Below are positions 34,149 to 42,960 of a stretch of 64,000 nt of DNA, piece by piece; position 1 is the first letter of the stretch; each line of letters opens with the position of its first letter. Under the pieces are notes generated by a model. That model was not told the origin of the DNA. It searched no databases and saw only the letters and a list, made by a program, of their open reading frames with translations. The DNA is taken from NCBI RefSeq assembly GCF_030295325.1, contig NZ_AP027059.1, forward strand, positions 1,302,001 through 1,366,000, read 5' to 3'. Source of the stretch: Haliovirga abyssi (GTDB lineage Bacteria; Fusobacteriota; Fusobacteriia; Fusobacteriales; Haliovirgaceae). The translations under genes and the position numbers were made by a program.

Positions 34149-36368
34149 CTAAAAAATACCCAATATCTTTTTCTTCTTTTTAGCATCTTTTATGCTTTTT
34201 TCCATTTCCATATACTCTTTTGTCTTTTCCAAACTTAAATAACTATTTTTTGCTATTTCATAATTTGCTATTGCATCATCATATTTCTTTTGTTTGAAAA
34301 ATGTATCTGCTAATTCTTTATAACTATTTGCTTTAAAATATTCTCTTTCTTCTTCTACTTTTTTTAATTTTATATCTAATTTTCCTGCTTCTTCATACTT
34401 TTGTACCTCTTGATATGTTTTCTTTGCTTTTTCATATTTTTCCTTTGCTCCATCAAAATCTTTTGCTCCCAGTGAGCTATCTCCATCAGATTCTATGCTT
34501 TCTGCATCTTTTATCTTTGCCTGTTTTAATAATGATAAATTAACTAGTACTAATTTATCATTAACATCTTTTTCTTTTAAATTAAGTCCAACCTCTTTAT
34601 ATATGGCTTTTGACTCTTCATATTTACTTTTTGATCCTGCTAAATCTTCTCCTGTTTTTAATTGGTCTCCTTCACTTTCTAAATTTATTGCTGTTAATAT
34701 CCTTTTTATCTTCTCTAATTTATCTTTCATTTTATTCTCTTTTTCTTTAGATTTAGCTTTCTTATAACTTTCTTTTGCTAATTCAAATTTTTCTATTGAT
34801 TTTATATACTTTTGATTATTATATAACTCTTCTCCAGCATTTTCGTCTTGTTTTGCATTATTCAATATCTTAGATTTTTCTAGTTTTGACGTTATCTCTT
34901 TTGTATCATATTTTTTCACTTTCAAAAAATGTTCTTTTGCTAATCCATATTTTTCTATTGATTTATCATAATTTTCATTTGAAAAATATATATCTCCTAC
35001 CTTCTCCAAATCTTTTGCTTTACTCATAGTTTCCACATTAAATATACTATTATCTATACTCTTACTATCTGCACCTTCTATTCCATCCAATAATTCTTTT
35101 GCTTTTATATAATTTAATTTTGCGTTTATATAGTCACCTGATTCATAATAACTATTAGCTATTAACAATAATTTGTCTGATTTTTCTAATTTCTCTGTTG
35201 TTTTTATTTTACCTTTTACTCTATCTTCATCTTCCTTCTTATCTAATTGAGTATATACCGCTAACGCTTCATTATAATTTTCTTTTGCAGTTACATAATC
35301 TTTTTTTAATAAACTATCATCTCCATTTTTTTCTACATCTTTTGTTTTTTGAAATTCTACTTCTTTCTCTTTTAATTTTTCTGATTTTAGCTGTTCTAAC
35401 TTTAATTTTTTAGCCTTTAATTTTTCCAATTTTAATTTTTCAGCTTTTAATTTTTCTAGTTTTAGCTTTTCAGCTTTTAATTTTGATATTTTCATTTGCT
35501 GCATTTTACTCTTTGCTATTTTTATTTTATTTAAATGATTTCTAAATAATAATACCCCTACTATTAATACTATCACTAATGAAGCTGCCACTATCGTCTT
35601 TGTATTTACAATGCTTTTCTTTACATTTTCTATAAATATTTTCTGGATTGATATTGATACTATTGTATAATTATTTAGATGCGGATTCTCTTTTTCTAGC
35701 ATCATATTCTCTAAATTCATTACAAAGCTCTCTACATCTTCACTTGCTTTTAATATATCTCCTATTTCTATATCTTTCATATTTTCCCAATATCCTACTG
35801 TTGCTAATAATAGCATATCGCCTTCTTTTAATTCAATTTTTTTATTACTTATATTCATTTTTAACTGTTTCTTTTTCCCTAAATACTCATATAAATTATT
35901 TTTTTCTATATTTTGGTTTATATTATTTTTTTCTACTTTCCCTAATTTTAGCATTAACTCTGCTACACTATGGTCTTTTGTTCTATAAAGTAAATTGTCT
36001 TTTCTATAATGATACAATCTTGTATTACCTATACTTCCATAAATAATCGAATGATAATCACTTATTATTACAACTATACTTGCTTTTAATAAATTTATTC
36101 TTGTTTCTTTTAATAACATCTCATTTGCTGTCTTCAAGTATCGCTTTAATGTTTTCTTACTCATTTTTGGATTTTCTGTGAAATCTTCTATTATACTTCC
36201 TGCCACTATTTCAGCACTTAATTTTTCTTCATCTGTGTCTAATCCATCAGCTAATAACCAACATCCATAGTCATCTAATTCTACATATGCAAAATAATCT
36301 CTATTACTTTTTTTACTCCCTTCATTTGTTACAAATTTAGTTATAAATTTACTATTTTCTTTTCTCAT
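34149..36368 (-). CDS. PP2C-like (probably inactive) phosphatase domain with TM and TPR-like repeats
   Basis: 739 residues. Residues 1-240 have the PP2C fold (SNRDYFAYVELDDYGCWLLA), but key metal ligands look lost: the DGxGG motif is DGLDTDE, the late SDG motif is LLATVGYWENM, and the final D-N is NNYT. Catalysis is therefore doubtful. A transmembrane helix lies at about residues 250-270 (TIVAASLVIVLIVGVLLF), then a Lys-rich coiled coil of KLKAEKL-type repeats to about 330, then 8-9 TPR-like units to the C-terminus (for example ANYEIAKNSYLSLEKTKEYM). I infer a membrane-tethered phospho-protein binder or scaffold. It lies 8 bases before the kinase gene and 50 after the DUF4280 gene. Confidence 0.85.
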   Translation of the reverse strand: MRKENSKFITKFVTNEGSKKSNRDYFAYVELDDYGCWLLADGLDTDEEKLSAEIVAGSIIEDFTENPKMSKKTLKRYLKTANEMLLKETRINLLKASIVVIISDYHSIIYGSIGNTRLYHYRKDNLLYRTKDHSVAELMLKLGKVEKNNINQNIEKNNLYEYLGKKKQLKMNISNKKIELKEGDMLLLATVGYWENMKDIEIGDILKASEDVESFVMNLENMMLEKENPHLNNYTIVSISIQKIFIENVKKSIVNTKTIVAASLVIVLIVGVLLFRNHLNKIKIAKSKMQQMKISKLKAEKLKLEKLKAEKLKLEKLKAKKLKLEQLKSEKLKEKEVEFQKTKDVEKNGDDSLLKKDYVTAKENYNEALAVYTQLDKKEDEDRVKGKIKTTEKLEKSDKLLLIANSYYESGDYINAKLNYIKAKELLDGIEGADSKSIDNSIFNVETMSKAKDLEKVGDIYFSNENYDKSIEKYGLAKEHFLKVKKYDTKEITSKLEKSKILNNAKQDENAGEELYNNQKYIKSIEKFELAKESYKKAKSKEKENKMKDKLEKIKRILTAINLESEGDQLKTGEDLAGSKSKYEESKAIYKEVGLNLKEKDVNDKLVLVNLSLLKQAKIKDAESIESDGDSSLGAKDFDGAKEKYEKAKKTYQEVQKYEEAGKLDIKLKKVEEEREYFKANSYKELADTFFKQKKYDDAIANYEIAKNSYLSLEKTKEYMEMEKSIKDAKKKKKILGIF

Positions 36369-36419
36369 CTATTTTTCCTCTCCCTATTTAATTTTATTTT
36401 ATTTTATATTATTTTTCTT

Positions 36420-39400
36420 TTATCCTTTTACTTTCTCTTGACCTGGTTTACTAATGGTTATCATCCCAGCCCACATGCAACTACACATTGATTTATCTGT
36501 TAATACTGGTATATACCCTATCGTTACTTTTTGATGCGGATTACTCCAAGGTGCTACTACTTGCGGAATACACGGCATTGGTTGTAATTTCCCATTCGCT
36601 GCCGCTGTTGCTGCTGCTACTTGTGGATTTGCCATGCTTTTACATTGCCCAAATGGAGATATATTTGCCATTGGTTTATTATCCATCATTGTCGCTACCA
36701 GCTGCCCGCCTATTGTTACTTTCATATTTTGCATTACTGTTAAACTCCCACTGCTACTTCCAAATGGACATTTTAATTTTGCTCCCTGACATACATATTT
36801 TATTCCCATTAGACTTTGACTTGCTCCGCTTGATGAACTTCCATCTTTATCTTTTTTCCTCTCTCTTTTTTTACTTTCACTTTTTTCATTTTCTGCTACT
36901 GCTTCCTCTGCTTTTTCTTTTTCCTCTTCCTCTTTTTCATTTTCAGCTTTCGTCTTTAAGCTTAATAATTCATCTGATTGAATAAATAAAAATCCATTCT
37001 CTATTCTCTCATCTAGCTTTATATAACTATTTTCCTCTATCTCTTTTACTTTTGATAACTCCTCTTCTCTTACTCCATTACTTATTTTTCCATTTTTCAA
37101 TATATATGGTGGCTCTAATTCTAACCATATTCCGTGATTTCCCTCTTTAAAATTATCTATCTTTATTATTTTATTAGCTTCTTTTGAAGATTTTATTAAT
37201 ACTTTCCTATACAATGGTAATTTTTCAAATATATTTCCATCTCTATCTTTATAAAGATATCTGTTTATTTCATCTGCAAAATCTATATCTTTTCCTACTC
37301 CTTTTCCATCTATATCTATTTTAGTAAAGCCTATGTTTTCTCCTAATTTATATGGTATATATACTTTTGTTCCTATTTGCAATCTTTTAGCTTCATCTTT
37401 TGTAAATGACTGTCCTTTTTTATTTAATAACTTTCTCCATTTTGAACCTAATCCTAAATATTTTTCTGATATCTCATATAACGTATCTCCTTTTTTTACC
37501 TCATATACCTCTTTTGCTCTATGACCATATCTCTCCTCTAGTTCTATTGGTAATGATATGTTATAATCTCCATTTTTATAATTCCATATCTCTATTTTAT
37601 AGAAATCTCTTATTATTAATTTTTCTTCATATAATTTTACTGATGTATCTTTAACATCTTTTCTTATTAATATTGTTAATTTATCATCTCCTAAATCATA
37701 AAGATATATTCTCCCTGCTTTGTCTGCTAATAATTGATATCTTAATCCTTTTTTGCATAACTTCATCAATAATTGTGTATCTTCTGTTTTTAATTTTGAT
37801 TTTACGAAACTTTCTTCTGATTTTATTTCATCTTCTGATATATCTTTTTTATCTATTATTACCATTCCTTTTCCCAATGTATTCATATTTACTATTAATG
37901 GTGCTCCATTTACTATATTATATTTTATCCCTTTATTTGAGCTCATTCCTGTTCTGTCTTTACTACCAAACAGCACTCCATATCCTACCCCTAAATCTAT
38001 TCCATAATCTTCATTTCTAAATTCTTTTATTAATAATTTTTCTCCATAATTTTTTCCATAGACTATTTCCAATTCACTATTTTCTAAATCATATATATAG
38101 CTATTCTTTTTCTTATCTTCATAATAATATTTTTCTCCATCCTCTTTTACATAACTTATATTTTCTCCTAATCTTTCTTTATTACCATTATTATATTTCA
38201 AATAAATACATTCTTGTTGCCATTTATCTTCTTTTGAATATTCATAAGTCGATATTGGCATTATTTTAAATTCATATCCTTTTTCATCTATATTTTTCTC
38301 TTTTTTTATTGAGCCTAAAATTATATTTTTATCTAATAAGTCTATCCCATAATCTTTCCTTTTATATTCTTCTATTTCTAATATATTCCACTCTTCTCCA
38401 AATTCTCCATAATATATTGTTACTGTTGGATTTTTAAAATGTCCAAAAAAACTACTTATTTTATATACATATATTACACTTAATATTTTATCTTCCTTAC
38501 GTTGTATCTCTATATATATTTTCCCATCCTTTGATAACTTTTTTATTCTATCTTTGTAACTTTTTTTATTTTCTTTTATTATAGTTTCTATTGCTTTCTC
38601 TGATTTCAATTCTAATTCCTCTAAAAAATCTTCTATTTCAATTTGATTTTTTATATCTGTTCCTAATTCAAATTCATCTATCTTTATATATTCTGTCATT
38701 TTTTCTTCATTAAAACTCTTTCTATTATTTGTATTTGATAATATACTTATTTCTCCACTTGATTCTTTTTTATCTTCGTAGCTTCCTTTTAGTTGGTTGT
38801 AATTATTATAACCTTCTGCTATTGAAACTTTTATACTAAAATCTAACCCTATTAATTTTCCAACTATATATTTACCAAAAATATCCTTTCTATCTGAAAA
38901 TTTAAATTGTATCTCTACTTTATCAAATCCTATATTTTTAACTTTATAATATTTACTTATATCTATATTATCTAATCTATTTCCTATCTCTTTTTTATCA
39001 AAAGGATTCAATTCTTTTAATAAATAACTCTTTAAATCTTCTGAATTACCAAATTCATCCAATGTTATATCTAATTTTAATATCTCTTCCTTTAATTTGT
39101 TTATCTTATTATCGTCAAACTTCCACTCTAATTCGTCATACCCTCTATAATTTGATTTACTCATTTTTATCTTAGAAGATAAAAAATCACTTAATAATAA
39201 ATTTACTATATAATCATCGCTATATTCTTCTACTAATTCTCCTTCTTCATTTAAGTAAGTGGCAAATTTACATTCAAACGAATACTCTTTTAACACTTCT
39301 TCTGGATAATTTGAACTTTTTTTCAATTTATTTGATTTTGTTTTATAGATATATTCTATTAGGTTTTTATTGATTTTATAGTTATCTTGTATGTTTTTTA

Positions 39401-41303
39401 TTATTTGTAATAAATTTACAAAATAATTCTTCTCTACGTTACTTATTGTATTATAAAATTCTTCAAACTCCTTTTTCTCTTTTTTATTCAATTCTTCTTT
39501 TTCCCACTTTGATAATAATTCATTATATATTATTATTATCTCATTAGAAAAATTAGTTGAATAAACTCCTGGAGTAATTGAATAGCCTCCTGAGGAAATT
39601 AATGTATTGTATAATATTAAATTTTTACTCTTTATTTTATAACCTTCTCCTATATTCTCCAATTTATAATTTTTCATATTACAATCTAATATTGCTTCTG
39701 AATTATCTTTCTTTTTATTTATTTCTACTCTTTCTTTATTTAATATTTCTCCTGATGTCTCCTTTAATAAATAGATAAAATCTGATTCTTTTAACTTTAT
39801 TTTCTTCCCATCTTTATCTTCTATTTCCAGTCTGTTTTCTGCAACTTCTCCTATTACATCTCCTTTTTCTGTTATATATCCTATCTCTTTTAATCCATTA
39901 TATACTCGTTTGTAGTTTGAATCTTTTAATAAATTAAATAATACTCCTATTGCTGCTCCTATTCCTAAAGCTATTAATCCTGGTAATACTCCTGTCCCTA
40001 ATAGTACTCCTCCTATTAATTCATATGCTACTCCTATACTTATATTCTTTACTGTCTCTACTGTTATCTCTCCTGCATTTTTATACTTCTTATCTATATC
40101 ATCATATGTAAATTCTACATAATCTTTTATATTTGAATCTTTTGAATAAAATACTGCTCCTTTTTCTCCATATAATAATCCACTTAATCCTGATAAATCT
40201 CCTCCTTCATTTAATCCTACAAATCTTATATTGCTATCCTTATTTTCATATTTTATTTTACTATATACTAATTGCAATACATCCATTTCATCTGGTAGTA
40301 TCTCTTTTTCATCATTTTTGCTACCTTTATATGCTATTACTATCTCTTTTTCTTTTTTCAATACTAATACTTTAAAATCTGTATTTGACATATTAAATTT
40401 TCTTATTAAGCTTATTTCTTGTGTTCCTGACTTCTCTTTTTCCTTTAACTCTTTATACTCCTTTTCTGTTAGCTCTTTTTCTAATCTCCCTACTAATTTT
40501 TTATCCTTAACTCCCCCTATATTTTTTCCTAATAATCCTCCTGTTGATACAGCAGATAATGCCCAATTTTTTCCTCCGCCTTTATTTATTGCTGTTGATA
40601 TATCCTTTATTTGGCTACCTGTTGGGACTAAACTTAATATTGCTTTTTCACTTCCTTCTAATATATCTTTTTTGACACTCTTTTCTAATAATTTAAAACC
40701 GCTTTCTACTCCCTCTTCTGCAAATTTTAAATTTACTCCTATTGGTATTAGATTGCTTGCTACATCTACTACTGTCATTGCTATTTTTAATTTTGCTTGT
40801 TTTTCTTTTGTTTTCTCTATCTCTTCTCTTGTGGGATATAACTTTGGTCTATTTGATTTATTATCTTTTCCTACCATTTCACACATTCCATCATATAAGC
40901 TATCTTTAAAATCTGATATTACTTTATATTGATCTCCTCCATAGATTACTTCCCAACCTTTTAATTCTTTTCCTTTTCCTGATATGTCTTCTATACATTC
41001 CATTCCTAAGCCTGCTTTTCTTCTCATGTTTTCATAACCAATAGATGTATCTTTTTCTGTTAATTCTTCTATTGATTTATTATATGCATTTGGTATGTAA
41101 ATATATTTCCAATCTTCTTGATTTTTATCATCAAATCTTATAAATGATTTTGGCGTTAGTAGGTCTTTTAGTTTGAAAAAACTTTTTGACCCATCTTTAT
41201 TAATTTTCATTAATTCTGTAAATTGCCAATCCAAATTTGTTAAATTACTAAAAACCAGTAATTCTTTATCTGTTATTTTTGTTGAATTATTAATATTTTC
41301 CAT
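36420..41303 (-). CDS. 1.6 kaa tip/effector protein: lipase-like fold, TM pair, LysM, DUF4280 PAAR-like end
   Basis: About 1,627 residues. Residues ~310-395 resemble a class 3 lipase (EIVIAYKGS like the IVIAYRGT of true lipases), but the nucleophile elbow GHSLGG reads VGLNEGGDLSG, so it is probably not catalytic. A Gly-rich hydrophobic pair spans ~425-465 (IGVAYELIGGVLLGTGVLPG). LysM is at ~1270-1320 (YEVKKGDTLYEISEKYLGLG) and DUF4280 at ~1500-1625 (YVCQGAKLKCPFGSSSGSLT; Cys-rich). DUF4280 is a PAAR-like spike tip. Start ATG 41301-41303; AAGGAG is 12 bases upstream, so an ATG four codons earlier is also possible. It is preceded by a membrane-anchored partner gene. Confidence 0.87.
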   Translation of the reverse strand: MENINNSTKITDKELLVFSNLTNLDWQFTELMKINKDGSKSFFKLKDLLTPKSFIRFDDKNQEDWKYIYIPNAYNKSIEELTEKDTSIGYENMRRKAGLGMECIEDISGKGKELKGWEVIYGGDQYKVISDFKDSLYDGMCEMVGKDNKSNRPKLYPTREEIEKTKEKQAKLKIAMTVVDVASNLIPIGVNLKFAEEGVESGFKLLEKSVKKDILEGSEKAILSLVPTGSQIKDISTAINKGGGKNWALSAVSTGGLLGKNIGGVKDKKLVGRLEKELTEKEYKELKEKEKSGTQEISLIRKFNMSNTDFKVLVLKKEKEIVIAYKGSKNDEKEILPDEMDVLQLVYSKIKYENKDSNIRFVGLNEGGDLSGLSGLLYGEKGAVFYSKDSNIKDYVEFTYDDIDKKYKNAGEITVETVKNISIGVAYELIGGVLLGTGVLPGLIALGIGAAIGVLFNLLKDSNYKRVYNGLKEIGYITEKGDVIGEVAENRLEIEDKDGKKIKLKESDFIYLLKETSGEILNKERVEINKKKDNSEAILDCNMKNYKLENIGEGYKIKSKNLILYNTLISSGGYSITPGVYSTNFSNEIIIIYNELLSKWEKEELNKKEKKEFEEFYNTISNVEKNYFVNLLQIIKNIQDNYKINKNLIEYIYKTKSNKLKKSSNYPEEVLKEYSFECKFATYLNEEGELVEEYSDDYIVNLLLSDFLSSKIKMSKSNYRGYDELEWKFDDNKINKLKEEILKLDITLDEFGNSEDLKSYLLKELNPFDKKEIGNRLDNIDISKYYKVKNIGFDKVEIQFKFSDRKDIFGKYIVGKLIGLDFSIKVSIAEGYNNYNQLKGSYEDKKESSGEISILSNTNNRKSFNEEKMTEYIKIDEFELGTDIKNQIEIEDFLEELELKSEKAIETIIKENKKSYKDRIKKLSKDGKIYIEIQRKEDKILSVIYVYKISSFFGHFKNPTVTIYYGEFGEEWNILEIEEYKRKDYGIDLLDKNIILGSIKKEKNIDEKGYEFKIMPISTYEYSKEDKWQQECIYLKYNNGNKERLGENISYVKEDGEKYYYEDKKKNSYIYDLENSELEIVYGKNYGEKLLIKEFRNEDYGIDLGVGYGVLFGSKDRTGMSSNKGIKYNIVNGAPLIVNMNTLGKGMVIIDKKDISEDEIKSEESFVKSKLKTEDTQLLMKLCKKGLRYQLLADKAGRIYLYDLGDDKLTILIRKDVKDTSVKLYEEKLIIRDFYKIEIWNYKNGDYNISLPIELEERYGHRAKEVYEVKKGDTLYEISEKYLGLGSKWRKLLNKKGQSFTKDEAKRLQIGTKVYIPYKLGENIGFTKIDIDGKGVGKDIDFADEINRYLYKDRDGNIFEKLPLYRKVLIKSSKEANKIIKIDNFKEGNHGIWLELEPPYILKNGKISNGVREEELSKVKEIEENSYIKLDERIENGFLFIQSDELLSLKTKAENEKEEEEKEKAEEAVAENEKSESKKRERKKDKDGSSSSGASQSLMGIKYVCQGAKLKCPFGSSSGSLTVMQNMKVTIGGQLVATMMDNKPMANISPFGQCKSMANPQVAAATAAANGKLQPMPCIPQVVAPWSNPHQKVTIGYIPVLTDKSMCSCMWAGMITISKPGQEKVKG

Positions 41304-41329
41304 TTTTAATATCATCTCCTTTTTATTAT

Positions 41330-42406
41330 TTAATAAATATAATTTTTATATTTTATCAATTTAATATTTTGTTTCTTTAAGTATTTATAATCTTCTAATT
41401 TATTATTTTCCTTTTCTTCTTCATATTCTCCTCTTAATTTTAGCCTTTCAATAGAAAGAATAAGAGATATATAATTTAAACTATATTTAAAATTCCCTGT
41501 ATCAAAAGGGTCTAACTCCCCCTTACTTATCATATTCATTCTTTTTATTAATTCTTTTTCACTCATTTTTTTTACTTCTTCTCCTAATACTTCACTCATC
41601 TCTTTCCTTAATTTCATTGGTGGTAAATATACTGTTTCTCCTTCTACTTTTACCTTTTCATCTGGCATTATAAATATTTCCCTTTTATATTTCCTATAAC
41701 TTGGCGCCAATACTCTCTCATCTATGAATATTACTCCCATTTCTAAATATTTAAATAACCCTTCCTCTTTTAAATAATTTATATATTTAAATATTTCTTC
41801 TCTTCGTTTTTCTTTCTCTTCTTCATTATTTATCTTATCAAATATGTAAATATATAGTGTTACTTCCAAATGAATTAAATCTTTTTTATCATTTTTTTCA
41901 TCTTGAATAGCTTTTTTAAAATCATATTTTTTTTTGCCAACATAAAAATTATTATTTGGTACATCTGCTTTTTTCTTATATTTAACATCAACTTTTAATC
42001 TTACTCTATTCCCAAATATTTTTTTCACTTTTTGTATCAGATACTCTTCTGCACTATCATTCATTTTTTGAATCCAATAACTATCTCCTGCTTCATTATC
42101 TAATATTCCAAATGTTCCTATATCTACACTTGCACTCCCTTCATAATATTTATCTCTTATACCATTTTTTAGTTTTGATTTCGGATATATTCTCGCTTGA
42201 TAAAACTTATCTTTATATGCTTTTCTTATGCCTATTCTGTCTACTATAAACTCTTCTCCATATTTCTTTAATAGACTTTCCTCTATTTGCTTCCTTACCT
42301 TTTCTGCTTTTCCTCCTCCTTGTACTCCTATAAGTTTTGGAACTAAATATACCATTACTAATACTATTATTGCTAATACTATTCCTCTTGCTTGTTTTTC
42401 TGTCAT
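41330..42406 (-). CDS. single-TM membrane protein, putative partner or immunity of the DUF4280 protein
   Basis: 358 residues. An N-terminal transmembrane anchor (IVLAIIVLVMVYLVPKLIGV) is followed by a soluble alpha/beta domain outside the cytoplasm. FIVDRIGIRKAYKDKFYQAR mirrors FEIRRIRYDKRRDKWKLEVY of the lipoproteins upstream of the lipase genes, so both partner families may share a fold. Its paralogue at 45798-46865 is about 75% identical, with divergence concentrated in the middle and at the C-terminus. It ends 26 bases before the effector start. Position, membrane anchor and paired duplication suggest immunity or docking function; this is inference. ATG behind AAAGGAGAAAAAGA. Confidence 0.75.
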   Translation of the reverse strand: MTEKQARGIVLAIIVLVMVYLVPKLIGVQGGGKAEKVRKQIEESLLKKYGEEFIVDRIGIRKAYKDKFYQARIYPKSKLKNGIRDKYYEGSASVDIGTFGILDNEAGDSYWIQKMNDSAEEYLIQKVKKIFGNRVRLKVDVKYKKKADVPNNNFYVGKKKYDFKKAIQDEKNDKKDLIHLEVTLYIYIFDKINNEEEKEKRREEIFKYINYLKEEGLFKYLEMGVIFIDERVLAPSYRKYKREIFIMPDEKVKVEGETVYLPPMKLRKEMSEVLGEEVKKMSEKELIKRMNMISKGELDPFDTGNFKYSLNYISLILSIERLKLRGEYEEEKENNKLEDYKYLKKQNIKLIKYKNYIY

Positions 42407-42960
42407 TCTTTTTCTCCTTTCTAATTTTCTTATATTTATTTCATCTGATTTTTTATACTCATTTTTCTTTAGCAGATGTTTTTAGTTTTTTTTATATCTA
42501 TTTAGATTATTTTATCTCTATTTTTACCTCTTCATTTCTTTGTCTTGATACAAAGAAACGAAACAAAGAAAAATCAAGAAGCTAAAAAACTCGTTCGCTC
42601 TTAAGGTGCACGCTCTCTCAGACAGTTTTAGCTTCGGGAGATTTTATGATAAAAAAGCTATAAATCTTTTAAGTGATTTATTTTTTCAATTTTATTTATT
42701 AGTTTAGCAAGTTTTTGCCCTCTTCTTTTTCGCTTTTTTCTCACAAAATCTTATCTTTTTGATTTTTTATAACTTTTTTTTATTAATTATTTTTCATGAA
42801 ATTGAGATGTTATAATATGATTCTTTTTTGAACTGAAATACAATTTTTAAACTCTATTCCGTTTCTAAAACAAATCTTTTTGTCTCTTTTCTGTATATTA
42901 TTATATCATTTTTGGGAAATTTTGGGTATATTTTTTTTATTAATTTGCAAATTTATAATT
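42407..42960 (-). repeat. duplicated intergenic spacer of ~550 bp, copy A
   Basis: No gene. It is about 95% identical to 46866-47417. It holds two inverted repeats: TTTCTTTGT/ACAAAGAAA (42535-42558, 6-base loop), and GAAGCTAAAAAACT/AGTTTTAGCTTC (42578-42591 and 42624-42635). The loop of the latter differs between copies while the arms do not. A conserved AT-rich tail precedes the STOP of the truncated effector copy. It may contain the promoter for the partner gene; I could not pick a clear -35/-10 pair. Confidence 0.85.

Noticed and set aside
35330-35500. Short near-tandem DNA repeats resembling a CRISPR or satellite array
   Set aside because: They encode the KLKAEKL-type coiled-coil repeats of the PP2C-TPR protein in frame; there are no unique spacers and no cas genes.
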